Origin: Lentzea waywayandensis
GTDB lineage: Bacteria > Actinomycetota > Actinomycetes > Mycobacteriales > Pseudonocardiaceae
Reading direction: 5' to 3'
NCBI RefSeq assembly: GCF_900115955.1
Contig: NZ_FOYL01000002.1
Coordinates: 1,054,001 to 1,118,000 of the forward strand
Length of the DNA: 64,000 bases
Made by a program: the position numbers and the translations under genes. Positions 16,828 to 26,274 of this stretch are shown here, piece by piece; the stretch's first letter is position 1; each line of letters starts with the position of its first letter. The notes beneath the pieces were generated by a model. The model did not search any database. It saw only the letters and a list, made by a program, of their open reading frames with translations, and was not told the origin of the DNA.

Positions 16828-19800
16828 GTGCGGCGTGCGATTGTTCTTGCCACGGTGCTGTTGGTTGCGGCGGGTTCGATGACACCGATCGCCTCCGCGG
16901 CAGATCCGCCTCCGGACGTGCACACCTACCTCGAGGATCCACGCAAGATCGCCGAGGGACAGGAGCCGCACCACGCGTTGCTGCTCCCGCAGGCGGACAT
17001 CGCCTCGGCCGTGCGCCGCGACGAGCGCACGCCGTTCACGCAGTCGCTGGACGGCAAGTGGCGGATCTCCATGGCGGACAAGCCCGCCGACGTTCCGGCG
17101 CGGTTCTACGCCGACGACCACGACACGTCCGGCTGGCGCACGGTGACCGTGCCGCACACCTGGCAGACCGACGGCCTGGACCACCCGATCTTCCGCAACA
17201 TCGCCACAGAGGTGCAGCCGGACGACCCGCCCCGCGTGCCCCGCGACGTGAACCCGACCGGTGCGTACGTCCGTGACTTCGAGGTGCCCGCGGACTGGAC
17301 GAAGCGCGCCACGTTCGTGCGCTTCGAAGGCGTGACGTCCAGCTACTTCGTGTGGGTCAACGGCACGTACATCGGCTACGACCAGGGCGGCTACACCCCG
17401 GCCGAGTTCGACATCTCCTCCGCGCTGCGACCGGGCCGCAACAAGATCGCCGTCCAGGTGCACCGCTGGAGCGCCGGTTCCTACCTCGAGGACTACGACC
17501 AGTGGCGGTACTCGGGCATCTTCCGCTCGGTGTCGCTGTACTCGACGCCAGCCACGTTCATCCAGGACGTCACCCTCAAGACCGACCTCGACGCCACCTA
17601 CACCGACGCGACCCTCACCGCCGACGTCGAACTCGGCCACAAACCCGGCGGCACCACCGGCACGCACCGCGTCACCGCCAGTCTGCGTGACTCTCGTGGA
17701 GCCGAAGTCGGTTCGGTGAGCCAGGAAACGGACGGCAGCACCGCACGCCTCACCCTGCCGGTGCGCAACCCGGCGAAGTGGACCGACGAGACGCCGAACC
17801 TCTACACCGTCGTGCTGACGCTCACCGCGCCCGACGGCAGGATCACGCACATCACCAGTGACACCACCGGTTTCCGCGAGATCGAGATCCGGAACAGGAC
17901 CTTGCTGGTCAACGGCAAGCGCGTGCTGTTCAAGGGCGTCAACCGCGCGGAGACCGACCCGGACCACGGACGGCATGTCCCGCGTGCGGCGCAGGAACGC
18001 GACGTGGCGCTGATGGAGCAGCTCAACGTCAACGCCGTGCGCACCTCGCACTACCCGAGCGACCCCTACTTCTACGACCTCGCCGACCAGCACGGCATCT
18101 GGATCGACGACGAGGTCGACATCGAGACCCACAACCACGAGAACTGTGCCCGGTGGTGCCAGGCGAACCAGCCGGAGTGGCGCGACACCTTCCTGGACCG
18201 GCTGATCGGCATGGTCGAGCGGGACAAGAACCACCCGAGCGTCTTCCTCTGGGACACCGGCAACGAGGCCGGGCTCGGCGCGCACCACTACGAGATGGCG
18301 AAGTGGCTCAAGGCCAACGACCCGTCGCGGCCGATCTACCACCAGTCCAACAACCCCGACGGCGACGCGCCGTTCGCCGACGTGTGGGGGCCGCGCTACC
18401 CGTCGCCGGAAAGGTTCGCCGAGCAGGCGAAGAGCACGACCAAGCCGTTGATCTTCGGTGAGTACGCCCACGCGATGGGCAACAGCCTGGGCAACTTCCG
18501 GGAGTTCTGGGACATCATCCGGGCGAACCCGCAGACCCAGGGCGGCTTCATCTGGGACTGGGCCGAGCAGAACATCAAGCAGAAGACCCGCGTCGCTCCG
18601 GACAGTTCGGGCAACGACATCACGGCACTGTTGTCGGGCGCGCCGAAGCTCGTCGACGGCCACCGCGGCAAGGCGCTGTCGCTGTCCGGGCTCGACGACT
18701 TCGTCGAGGTCTACCGCGACCGCAGGCTCGACATCACCGGCACGGCGCTGACGCTGGACGCGTGGGTCAAGCCCGGCAAGTGGACCGGCCAGTTCCCGAT
18801 CATCGCCAAGGGCGACCACCAGTGGACGCTCAAGATGAAGAACGAGACCACGCTCGAGTTCTTCATCCACAGCGGCACGTGGCGTGCCGTGCAGGCGAAG
18901 GTGCCCGCCGACTTCTACGGCAAGTGGCACCGGGTCAGCGGCACGTACGACGGCACCGCGCTGCGGCTGTACATCGACGGCGCCGAGGTCGGCACCCTGC
19001 CGTTCACCGGCACGATCGACTACTCGGCGGCGGACGTGAACATCGGCCGCGACTTCGAGATGTCGTGGAACGACCCGTCGACCGTCGGCTGGATGGCCCG
19101 CGGTGAGGTCGACGACGTGCGCGTCTACGACAGGGCGTTGCCGGCCGCTGAGCTCGGTACCTCCTCCGCTCCGGCCGGCGGCGCCGTGCTGGCGCTCGAC
19201 TTCGACAGCGTGCGGGAACGCGGCACGCACTTCGCGTACGGATCTACGCTGTCCGGTGTGGACGGTCTGATCGGCACGGACCGCAAGCCGCAGCCGGAGA
19301 CCACGCAGATGGCGTGGGCACACCAGCCGATCCGGTTCGGCTACTCCGGCGGCGTGCTGTCGGTGACCAACGAACGGCAGTTCACCGGCACCGACGACCT
19401 CACCCTGCGCTGGCGGATCACCGAAGGCTCACGGGTGGTCAAGAGCGGCGAACAACCGTTGCGCGTCGCCGCCGCGTCGACCGCGCCGATCTCGCTGCCG
19501 GTGCCGGTCAACGACGCCGATCGGGAACGGTTCCTGACGGTCGAGACGGTCACTTCGGCCGCGGCACCACTGCTGCCGGCCGGGCACGTGCTCGCGCACG
19601 ACCAGTTCTCGCTGGGCGGCAGCCGCGTTCCCGGCCTGGACAAGGCGCCGCTCGACTGGGCCGTCGTGTTCACCCACGAGGACGCTCAGAAGGTCACCGC
19701 GACGGCGGCAGGCGCCACCTACACGGTGGACAAGAAGTCCGGTGCGCTGACGTCCATGAAGTCCTGGGGACGCGAACTGCTCGCCAGCGGTCCGAAGCTC

Positions 19801-20568
19801 GACGCGTGGCGCGCGCCGATCAGCAACGAGACCTACACGTGGGGCCGCGCCGAGGGTGAGGACTGGCGCAAGGCCGGCCTGGACCGCCTGGAGACCACCG
19901 TGTCCGGTGTGCGGGTGGAGAAGGACGGCCACCAGACCACCCGGATCGTCGTGGACAGCAAGGTGGCCGCGCCCGGTGTGAGCGGGGCGTGGTTCGACCA
20001 GACGATGGTCTACTCGGTGGACTCGGCCGGTGTGCTGCGACTCGGGCACCGGGTGACGCCGCAGGGCTCCATGCGGACCCTGCCGTACCTGCCGCGCATC
20101 GGTGTTCAGCTGTCCGTACCTGACCGCTTCTCCGAGTTCTCCTGGTACGGCCGGAAGGCGGAGAGCTACGTCGACCGCAAGGACGGCACGCCGATCGGGG
20201 TGCACTCCACCTCGGTGGCGGACCAGTACGTCGAGTACCACCGTCCGCAGGACCACGGCAACCACACCGACACCCGGTGGGCGCTGCTCACCGACGGACG
20301 GACGTCCGGTCTGCTGGTCTCAGGTGCTCGCGAGGTCAGCGTGACGCAGTACGACGACATCGAGCGCGCCGCGTACCCGTTCATGTTGCAGCGCAACAAG
20401 GGGTACTTCACGCTGCACGCCGATCACGCCGTGACCGGTGTCGGTGACACGCCGAACCCGGTGCGGCAGCGCAGTCAGGTCCGTCCCGACAGCACTTACG
20501 AGTACACGATCACGATGCGACCGCTGACGTCGCAGGAGGCCTGGTCGGGCCTTCCGGCGGGGGCCTGA
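16828..20568 (+). CDS. Secreted LacZ-type GH2 beta-galactosidase with LamG domain inserted in the catalytic module
   Basis: 1246 aa; GTG start with GGAGG at 16816-16820. Signal peptide about 1-25 (ending SAAD). Domain order: GH2 sugar-binding sandwich (70-235), Ig-like sandwich (240-345), and TIM barrel with SHYPSDPYFYDLAD, acid/base Glu about 480 in DTGNEAG and nucleophile about 545 in FGEYAHAMG. A laminin-G/concanavalin module (606-776) follows right after GGFIWDWAEQ, then the LacZ loop and the small-subunit beta-sandwich (about 980-1240). It should release galactose from galactan or arabinogalactan oligosaccharides outside the cell. The LamG is nested, not appended, so it probably presents substrate beside the active site. 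Confidence 0.9.
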   Translation: MRRAIVLATVLLVAAGSMTPIASAADPPPDVHTYLEDPRKIAEGQEPHHALLLPQADIASAVRRDERTPFTQSLDGKWRISMADKPADVPARFYADDHDTSGWRTVTVPHTWQTDGLDHPIFRNIATEVQPDDPPRVPRDVNPTGAYVRDFEVPADWTKRATFVRFEGVTSSYFVWVNGTYIGYDQGGYTPAEFDISSALRPGRNKIAVQVHRWSAGSYLEDYDQWRYSGIFRSVSLYSTPATFIQDVTLKTDLDATYTDATLTADVELGHKPGGTTGTHRVTASLRDSRGAEVGSVSQETDGSTARLTLPVRNPAKWTDETPNLYTVVLTLTAPDGRITHITSDTTGFREIEIRNRTLLVNGKRVLFKGVNRAETDPDHGRHVPRAAQERDVALMEQLNVNAVRTSHYPSDPYFYDLADQHGIWIDDEVDIETHNHENCARWCQANQPEWRDTFLDRLIGMVERDKNHPSVFLWDTGNEAGLGAHHYEMAKWLKANDPSRPIYHQSNNPDGDAPFADVWGPRYPSPERFAEQAKSTTKPLIFGEYAHAMGNSLGNFREFWDIIRANPQTQGGFIWDWAEQNIKQKTRVAPDSSGNDITALLSGAPKLVDGHRGKALSLSGLDDFVEVYRDRRLDITGTALTLDAWVKPGKWTGQFPIIAKGDHQWTLKMKNETTLEFFIHSGTWRAVQAKVPADFYGKWHRVSGTYDGTALRLYIDGAEVGTLPFTGTIDYSAADVNIGRDFEMSWNDPSTVGWMARGEVDDVRVYDRALPAAELGTSSAPAGGAVLALDFDSVRERGTHFAYGSTLSGVDGLIGTDRKPQPETTQMAWAHQPIRFGYSGGVLSVTNERQFTGTDDLTLRWRITEGSRVVKSGEQPLRVAAASTAPISLPVPVNDADRERFLTVETVTSAAAPLLPAGHVLAHDQFSLGGSRVPGLDKAPLDWAVVFTHEDAQKVTATAAGATYTVDKKSGALTSMKSWGRELLASGPKLDAWRAPISNETYTWGRAEGEDWRKAGLDRLETTVSGVRVEKDGHQTTRIVVDSKVAAPGVSGAWFDQTMVYSVDSAGVLRLGHRVTPQGSMRTLPYLPRIGVQLSVPDRFSEFSWYGRKAESYVDRKDGTPIGVHSTSVADQYVEYHRPQDHGNHTDTRWALLTDGRTSGLLVSGAREVSVTQYDDIERAAYPFMLQRNKGYFTLHADHAVTGVGDTPNPVRQRSQVRPDSTYEYTITMRPLTSQEAWSGLPAGA

Positions 20569-20573
20569 CCGGT

Positions 20574-20607
20574 GGAGGTGGCCCCGAGGTTCACCGGGGC
20601 CACCTCC
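20574..20607. terminator. Bidirectional terminator between GH2 and GH16
   Basis: 13-bp perfect arms (20574-20586 and 20595-20607), GC-rich, with an 8-nt loop, lie directly between the converging stop codons. Confidence 0.85.
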
Positions 20608-20610
20608 TTG

Positions 20611-21393
20611 TCACGCCCGCGTCCGTCCGATGTAGACGTTTCGGGCCCGGTAGACGGTCTCCGCGGTCGGGCCCGGGCTGCCGGACGAGCCCTCCATCTG
20701 CAGGTTGATGATCACCCAGAGCGGCTTGCCGACGAAGTTCCTCGCGGTGTGCTGGGCGATCCACTTTCCGTCGAGGTAGTAGTGGATGACGACGTCGGTG
20801 TTGTTCACCTTGGTCATCCACGCCCGGTAGGTGTGCCACGAACCCGGCGAGGACACCCCGACGATCGAGCTCGACACGTCGCTGGACGTCCGGAAGGTGT
20901 TGAACCAGTTCCGGTTGTCGCCCTTGAACTCCAGGACGTCGCTCTCGGGCGGCCAGCTGTTGACCCCGGTCAGCCAGAACGCGGGCCAGGTGCCGCGGAC
21001 GGACGGCGCCTGGAAGTCGCCCTTCACCTCCCAGTTCGGGAACTGGTCGTTCACCACGACGTGCTCCCTGGCGTGGATCGCACCGGAGTGGTAGCGGATG
21101 GGCAGGTGCGGATCGGCCCCGCTGTTGCCCTCGTCCCACGAGATGCGCGTCGCCTTCACCGTCAGCACGCCGCCGGACAGCGACACGTGGTTGTGGTCGC
21201 TGGAGCTCGCGTACATCCTGGCCGTGCCGTTGTGGTCGGAGCCCCAGGGGTAGCGGTAGTTCCATTCCGACTCCAGCGCGCCGTAGCCGCTGAAGGAACC
21301 CGTCCCGATCACCTCTTCCCACACCGCCGCGTTCGCGGGGGTCGTGGAAGCGGCGGTGAGGACGACGACGAGTGCGCCTGCTGCGATTCTCAT
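20611..21393 (-). CDS. Secreted GH16-family endo-glycanase
   Basis: 260 aa from the ATG at 21393. Signal peptide about 1-23 (ending ANA). Single-domain beta-jelly roll: VRGTWPAFWLTG, the catalytic ExDxxE motif as ESDVLEF (nucleophile and acid/base glutamates), then SWHTYRAWMT and HYYLDGKW. GH16 enzymes cleave beta-1,3/1,4-glucans, galactans or related polymers; the locus suggests a beta-galactan or pectic side chain, but that is inference. The ESD variation within the motif is slightly unusual, as the second residue is normally Ile, Leu or Val. Only 75 bp separate it from the operon upstream, and that gap carries a GTCGAA cluster and a TGTTG/CAACA repeat, so it likely has its own promoter. 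Confidence 0.8.
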   Translation of the reverse strand: MRIAAGALVVVLTAASTTPANAAVWEEVIGTGSFSGYGALESEWNYRYPWGSDHNGTARMYASSSDHNHVSLSGGVLTVKATRISWDEGNSGADPHLPIRYHSGAIHAREHVVVNDQFPNWEVKGDFQAPSVRGTWPAFWLTGVNSWPPESDVLEFKGDNRNWFNTFRTSSDVSSSIVGVSSPGSWHTYRAWMTKVNNTDVVIHYYLDGKWIAQHTARNFVGKPLWVIINLQMEGSSGSPGPTAETVYRARNVYIGRTRA

Positions 21394-21416
21394 CGTCTCA
21401 CTGTCCAGGACAGACT

Positions 21417-21466
21417 TGTTGCCGCACAACAGTTTCGTCGATTCGACGGACCGTTCGACTCGACGG
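21417..21466. promoter_or_regulatory. Operator-like repeats upstream of GH16
   Basis: TGTTG-N5-CAACA (21417-21431) is followed by GTCGATTCGAC (21437-21447), GTTCGAC (21453-21459) and TCGAC (21460-21464). This 75-bp gap is the only promoter space for GH16. Confidence 0.42.
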
Positions 21467-21468
21467 GT

Positions 21469-22182
21469 TCAGTCGTGCGGCGAGATCCCCTCCGCCGGGT
21501 CGTGGACGTCGAGCCGGCCGCACATGCCGAACCGCCGCGGCCCTTCCGTGCGCATCACGTGGACGTCCGCCTCGGCGAGGTGGCCGATGTCGCCGACCCG
21601 CAACCGGTTCAGCTGCTCACCGGTGCGTTCGGCCGACGCCAGCGCGCCGGCCCGCCACCGCTTCTCCCAGGCGTCCAGAGCGTCCTGCTTCAGCCGCACC
21701 GCGGACCGGTAGAAGTCGTCGAGCGCCGAGTCCTCGCCCGCCTCGACGCGTCGGCGCAACTCCTGGAATCCTTCGACGGCAAGATCCCTGCGCCGCCGAG
21801 CGGATCCTTCGTCACCGGCCTGAGCGTGCGCGGGGTAGTTCTCCGCGTCGGCCAGCACCTCGGAGGGAAAGGTGAACACCGCGTCGCCCGCCTCGGGCAG
21901 GCCGCTGTTCTGCATCACGACCAGGATCCGCAGGTCGCCGTCGTTGACCAGGCGGTGGATCGTGCCGGGTGTGAACCAGGCGACGGTGCCCTCGCGCAAC
22001 GGCGTCTCGGCGAACCCGCGCGGCGTCAGGGTCTGGACGCTGCCCTGCCCGCCGATCACGTAGTAGCACTCCGAACAGGCGAGGTGGACGTGCGGCGAGC
22101 CTCCGCAGGCCCCGTCCACCGCCGGCCAGTCGTACACCCTCAGCCCGGAGATCCCGACCCCGCCGGGAAACGGCGTCACCAC
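21469..22182 (-). CDS. Cupin-domain protein in sugar operon
   Basis: 237 aa from the GTG at 22182, with GGAGGA seven bases upstream. It overlaps the preceding gene's stop by seven bases. A cupin barrel occupies about residues 5-125: GGSPHVHLACSECYYVIGG carries the His-His-Glu metal-binding pattern, and PGTIHRLVNDGD supplies the second motif His. The C-terminal half (about 130-237) is helical and charged (ARRRRDLAVEGFQELRRRV). As the last gene of the ABC/oxidoreductase operon it is a candidate sugar isomerase or sugar-binding cupin acting on a product of the oxidoreductase. I do not recognise a characterised family. Confidence 0.75.
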   Translation of the reverse strand: MVTPFPGGVGISGLRVYDWPAVDGACGGSPHVHLACSECYYVIGGQGSVQTLTPRGFAETPLREGTVAWFTPGTIHRLVNDGDLRILVVMQNSGLPEAGDAVFTFPSEVLADAENYPAHAQAGDEGSARRRRDLAVEGFQELRRRVEAGEDSALDDFYRSAVRLKQDALDAWEKRWRAGALASAERTGEQLNRLRVGDIGHLAEADVHVMRTEGPRRFGMCGRLDVHDPAEGISPHD

Positions 22183-23042
22183 GGATGTTCCTCCACATAG
22201 GATTCCAGTCGTGCCCTGTCCCACTCGCCGTTGGCCACGACGAGCCGGTAGCGCAGGGTCAGCGCGTCGCCGGGAGCAAGCTCCACCGTGTCGTGGAAGG
22301 CGAACGACGGGTTGACGGCGGCGAACGGGGTGCTGCGCACGAACCAGTGTGTGCCCTTGTTGTCCGGGTGGTCCAGGAACAGCAGGGTCGACGAGCGGTC
22401 CACCTCGTCGTGGCGGCCGATGAACGCGAGCCACGGCGCGGTCCTGCCCATCATCTCCTGCCCCGCTCCCCCGTCCGCCGCGATGACGGCGCCGTCGGTG
22501 AACGAACGCGGGCCGCGCCAGAAGAAGCCGGTGTAGCCCGCGAGATCCCGGCCGTTGGTCGTCGGACTGCCGAACACCAACGGTTCCTGGCGAAGGTTCG
22601 TCAGCGTCGTGGTGAACTCCAGCGTCCACGAGTCGTTCTCGACGTCGCACACCGAGAACGAGCGCGTCTCCCCGACCCAGCGTTCTCCTGCCTCGGTGAA
22701 CCACGACAGCCGCTCGTCGATCCGGACCCCGTCGACCTCGAACTCCTCGTGCCGCATGGTCCCGACGTTCGGCAGCACCACGTACCCCTGGTCGCGCACG
22801 TACGTCACGCCACCCCAGAAGTTCTCCCCCGACACGTCGGTCGCGGTCATCTGCACGCCCTTGTGCCAGCGGTGGTCGTGCGGCCGGAACGCCGTCACCA
22901 CATCACCGGCCAGCGTGCGCACGGGATGCAGGTACGGCTTCGGGCCCTCGAACGCCGGCGTCGACGGCTGGTGCACATAAGAGAAGAGCTCGACGTCGCC
23001 CACCGACACGGCGAGCACCTCGTCGTCCTGCCGCGTGATCAC
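22176..23042 (-). CDS. DUF6807 (PmoA-like) protein
   Basis: 288 aa starting at a GTG that overlaps the upstream stop (GTGA). No signal peptide. Conserved features are RPHDHRWHKG near residue 53, NFWGGVTYV, DLAGYTGFFWRGPRSF and FLDHPDNKGTHWFVRS, typical of the DUF6807 family found beside Gfo/Idh/MocA oxidoreductases and sugar transporters in many bacteria. The fold is probably an all-beta, aldose-epimerase-like sandwich. No enzymatic activity is established for the family to my knowledge. The stop lies within the start region of the cupin gene. Confidence 0.82.
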   Translation of the reverse strand: MITRQDDEVLAVSVGDVELFSYVHQPSTPAFEGPKPYLHPVRTLAGDVVTAFRPHDHRWHKGVQMTATDVSGENFWGGVTYVRDQGYVVLPNVGTMRHEEFEVDGVRIDERLSWFTEAGERWVGETRSFSVCDVENDSWTLEFTTTLTNLRQEPLVFGSPTTNGRDLAGYTGFFWRGPRSFTDGAVIAADGGAGQEMMGRTAPWLAFIGRHDEVDRSSTLLFLDHPDNKGTHWFVRSTPFAAVNPSFAFHDTVELAPGDALTLRYRLVVANGEWDRARLESYVEEHPW

Positions 23043-24121
23043 CGGGGATCCGCCCACGGGGCACCGATTCCTTCCATCGTCGCGTAGAACGGGCTGTCCG
23101 GACCGATCTCGCCGGCCTTCACGGCGGCCCCGGTGAACGCGGAGGCGTAGAGCGCCGCGACGAACTCCATCGTGTTCCTCGTGTCCGCGAGGGTCACCGG
23201 TGGCGTCTCGCCGTTGTCCAGCGCGTCCAGCAACGCCGCCACCTGACACCGGTGACCGCTCACGACCAGCGGCTGGTCGCCACGCCAGGCAGCGACGACC
23301 TCGTCGTGGCCAGGCGCGGGAGTGACGGTCCAATGCGCGTCGGTGTAGCCGTAGAGGTGCTCGACCTCGACCGTGGCGCGCTCGAAGTCGAACCTCAGCT
23401 GCGAGGTCTCCCTCGGTGACAGCAAGGAGTTGATCACCGAGGCGACCGTGCCGTCGGCGAAGGTCACCAACGCCAGCGAGACGTCCTCGGTCTGCACGTT
23501 CCGGGCCTGCCGGACCGCCACCGCACGGATCTCCTGCCACGGCCCCAGAATCGACAGTATCAGGTCGAACTGGTGGATGCCGTGGCCCATCGTCGGCCCG
23601 CCGCCCTCGCTCTCCCACGTCCCGCGCCACGGCACGTCGAAGTAGGCGTCGCCGCGATACCAGAGCGTGTCGCACTTGGCGACGAACGACCGGCCGAGCA
23701 CACCCTCGGAGACCAGCCGCCGCAACCGGATCGCGGCGGGCCCGAACCGGTGCTGGAACACCGTCGCGAGCCGTCCGGCCGAGCCGCGTTCGGCCGCGAT
23801 CAGCGTGTCGATCTCGCTCAGCGACAACGCCGGCGGCTTCTCCACCAGCACGTTCACGTCCGCGGCGAGGCACTCGAGAGCGAGCGGCAGGTGAGAGCGC
23901 GGCGGCGTGCAGATGTGCACCAGGTCCAGGTCCTCCGCGTCGAGCAGCGCGGCCGGAGTGGGGTGTGTGCGCGGCACACCCCACTCCTGCGCGAACGCCG
24001 TCGCACGACCGGCGTCCACGTCCACCACGGCGACCAGCTCCACGCGTTCTCCCGCCGCCCGCAGAGCTTCGGCGTGGGCGGCTGCGATCGCACCGGTGCC
24101 GATGATGGCGGCGTGCCTCAC
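23039..24121 (-). CDS. Gfo/Idh/MocA-family NAD(P)-dependent oxidoreductase
   Basis: 360 aa, GTG start overlapping the binding-protein stop. Rossmann motif IGTGAIAAAHAEAL (about 6-19), an acidic residue after strand two in VVDVDAG, and the family signature VEKPPALS with the conserved Lys (about residue 94). A C-terminal alpha/beta dimerisation domain follows (about 125-350), containing the HGIHQFDLI motif with the usual catalytic-site His. Such enzymes oxidise or reduce a sugar, inositol or uronate hydroxyl. Here it follows a sugar-binding lipoprotein and precedes DUF6807, so it likely begins catabolism of the imported sugar. The actual substrate is unknown. Confidence 0.9.
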   Translation of the reverse strand: MRHAAIIGTGAIAAAHAEALRAAGERVELVAVVDVDAGRATAFAQEWGVPRTHPTPAALLDAEDLDLVHICTPPRSHLPLALECLAADVNVLVEKPPALSLSEIDTLIAAERGSAGRLATVFQHRFGPAAIRLRRLVSEGVLGRSFVAKCDTLWYRGDAYFDVPWRGTWESEGGGPTMGHGIHQFDLILSILGPWQEIRAVAVRQARNVQTEDVSLALVTFADGTVASVINSLLSPRETSQLRFDFERATVEVEHLYGYTDAHWTVTPAPGHDEVVAAWRGDQPLVVSGHRCQVAALLDALDNGETPPVTLADTRNTMEFVAALYASAFTGAAVKAGEIGPDSPFYATMEGIGAPWADPR

Positions 24122-25425
24122 TTCGCAGCGTCCACTTCGGACTGCACTTCCTTGATGAACGACGCCGCGGCAGCGTCGGGGGTGGTCCGGCCGAACAGCA
24201 CGTCCTCGGTGTGCCGCTTCAGGATGGTGTCGAGCGTGCTGGCACCGTTCGGCGTGATCCTGGGCGGGTCGCTGACCGGGACGGTGTCGAGGTACTCCTT
24301 GGCGGCCTTGTCGGTGTCCTTGAGCTGTCCCGCGATCGCCTCCCGGATCTTCTGGTTGGCGGGCACACCGCGTTCGGTCAGCAGGATCTTCGCGGCCTCC
24401 TCGTCGTTGGCGAGGAAGCTCACGAACGCGGCGGCCTCGGCCGGGTACTTCGACCGCGAGGACACCGACCAGAACATCGACGGCTTGTAGTAGGCGCCGG
24501 GTGCCGTGCCCTGGGTCTCACCGGGCAGCCGCAGCAGCTTCAGCTTGGCGCCGCTGGCGGCGGTCAGCGCGGTCAGCTGGGTGTTCCACCACAGCCCGAA
24601 CGCCGCGGTGCCGGTCGCGGTGGCGGACTGGTTCAGCCCGGCGGACGCCTTCTCGACGGTCACCGACGGCGGCGCCGCGATCCCGGACTTGGCCAGGTCG
24701 AGGATGTACTGCCAGTAGTCGCGCGCGATCTCCTGCGGCAGCACGACCTTCGCGTCCGCGTCGAACATCGCCTTGCCCTGCTGGCGTGCCCGGATGCTCA
24801 GCCCGGCCGCGTCGTTGATGCCGGGCGACTGGACGCCGAACACCGCGCCGCCACCGGCTTTCGACACCTGGTCGCCGATGCTCTTCAGGTCGTCCCAGGA
24901 CCACTTCGTGTCATCAGGAACCGGGATGTTGTACTTCGCGAGCAGGTCGAGGTTGACCATGATCGAGTACATGCCCAGGCCGACGGGCAACCCATACTGC
25001 TTGCCTGCGATCGCACCGGTGGCGAGCGCCTTCTGGTCGAAGTTGGCTGTGTCGAGGTGTTTCTTCGCCTCGTTCAGGTCCAGCAACGCGCCGCGCTCGG
25101 CGTAGGAGGCGATGTAGAGCTCGTCCATCTGCATGATGTCCGGCGCGTCGTTGGCGGCCATGGTGGTGGCGAGGCTGTCCCAGTAGCCGTTCCACTCCTT
25201 GAACTCGCCCTTGACGGTGATGTTCGGGTGTTTCTTCTGGAACATGTCGATGACCTGCTGGGTCCGCTTGTGCCGGTCGTCGGCGCCCCACCACGTGAAG
25301 CGCAGCGTGACCTTCTCCGTCGTCAGGTCGCCACCGGCGTCGGACCCGGACCCGCACGCCGCCAGGGACGCGGTCAGCGACAGCAGCACCACCCACGCGG
25401 CACCGCGGCGAACACCTCTGAACAT
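24118..25425 (-). CDS. Sugar ABC transporter substrate-binding lipoprotein (family 1)
   Basis: 435 aa with a lipoprotein signal: the LAAC lipobox places the lipidated Cys at residue 24. Family-1 solute-binding features are TLRFTWWGADD, the hinge region DAPDIMQMDELYI, and LWWNTQL in the second lobe. It would bind mono- or oligosaccharide at the outer membrane face and deliver it to the two permeases encoded just upstream. No ATPase gene is present, as is common in actinomycetes where the shared ATPase MsiK energises several sugar permeases. The ligand is probably a pectin or arabinogalactan fragment (inference from the shared operator with GH95/PL11). Confidence 0.92.
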   Translation of the reverse strand: MFRGVRRGAAWVVLLSLTASLAACGSGSDAGGDLTTEKVTLRFTWWGADDRHKRTQQVIDMFQKKHPNITVKGEFKEWNGYWDSLATTMAANDAPDIMQMDELYIASYAERGALLDLNEAKKHLDTANFDQKALATGAIAGKQYGLPVGLGMYSIMVNLDLLAKYNIPVPDDTKWSWDDLKSIGDQVSKAGGGAVFGVQSPGINDAAGLSIRARQQGKAMFDADAKVVLPQEIARDYWQYILDLAKSGIAAPPSVTVEKASAGLNQSATATGTAAFGLWWNTQLTALTAASGAKLKLLRLPGETQGTAPGAYYKPSMFWSVSSRSKYPAEAAAFVSFLANDEEAAKILLTERGVPANQKIREAIAGQLKDTDKAAKEYLDTVPVSDPPRITPNGASTLDTILKRHTEDVLFGRTTPDAAAASFIKEVQSEVDAAK

Positions 25426-25440
25426 GAGCTGTCCTTTCGG

Positions 25441-26274
25441 CTACTTGCCCCCGGTCGTGGCGATCCCCTGGACGAGGTACCGCTGGCCGATCAGGAACGC
25501 GAGGAAGATCGGAAGGAGCGACACGACGCTCATCGCGAACTGCGAGCCCCACGACGTGGCGACCGTCGAGTCGACGAACGAGCGCAGGGCGACGGGAACC
25601 GTGTACATCTCCGGGTCCGTCAGGTAGATCAGCTGGCTGAAGAAGTCGTTCCACGTCCAGATGAACGTGAAGATCGTGGTGGCCGCGAGCGCCGGTTTCA
25701 TCAGCGGCAGCACGATCCGCAGGAAGATCCGCGGATGGCCGCAGCCGTCGATGCGCGCCGCCTCGTCCAGCTCACGCGGCAGCCCGCGGATGAACTGCAC
25801 CATCAGGAACACGAAGAACGCGTCGGTGGCGAGGATCTTCGGCACGATCAGTGGCAGGAACGTGTTGACCCAGCCGATGTTCGAGAACAGCACGTACTGC
25901 GGCACGATGATCACGTGGATCGGCAGCATGATCGTGCCGAGCATGATCCCGAACCACCAGCGCTTGCCGGTGAACTGGAGCCGGGCGAACGCGTAGGCCG
26001 CCATCGAGCACGACACCAGGTTGCCGACGATGCAGCCCAGCACCAGGATCGCCGAGTTCAGCAGGTAGGTCCCGAACGACGGCGTGAGCGCGTTCCAGCC
26101 CTCCGTGTAGTTCTCGGTCTGGAGGCTGTCGAGGATCAGTCCGGGGCTGCGGAAGATCTCGTCGCCCGGCCGCAACGAGCTGACGACCATCCACAGCACC
26201 GGGTACAGCATCACGAACCCGATCAGGACCAGGCCGGCGTGCTTGGCCAGCCGGGAGAGCCGCTCAGTCGTCAT
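25441..26274 (-). CDS. Sugar ABC transporter permease (MalG/UgpE type)
   Basis: 277 aa, six predicted transmembrane helices beginning near VLIGFVMLYPVLW. The cytoplasmic EAA loop ELDEAARIDGCGHPRIF, which docks the ATPase, is intact. Its start lies within the end of the upstream permease gene (11-bp overlap), giving a classical two-permease arrangement. The binding protein follows after a 15-bp gap with an AGGACAG site. Confidence 0.93.
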   Translation of the reverse strand: MTTERLSRLAKHAGLVLIGFVMLYPVLWMVVSSLRPGDEIFRSPGLILDSLQTENYTEGWNALTPSFGTYLLNSAILVLGCIVGNLVSCSMAAYAFARLQFTGKRWWFGIMLGTIMLPIHVIIVPQYVLFSNIGWVNTFLPLIVPKILATDAFFVFLMVQFIRGLPRELDEAARIDGCGHPRIFLRIVLPLMKPALAATTIFTFIWTWNDFFSQLIYLTDPEMYTVPVALRSFVDSTVATSWGSQFAMSVVSLLPIFLAFLIGQRYLVQGIATTGGK

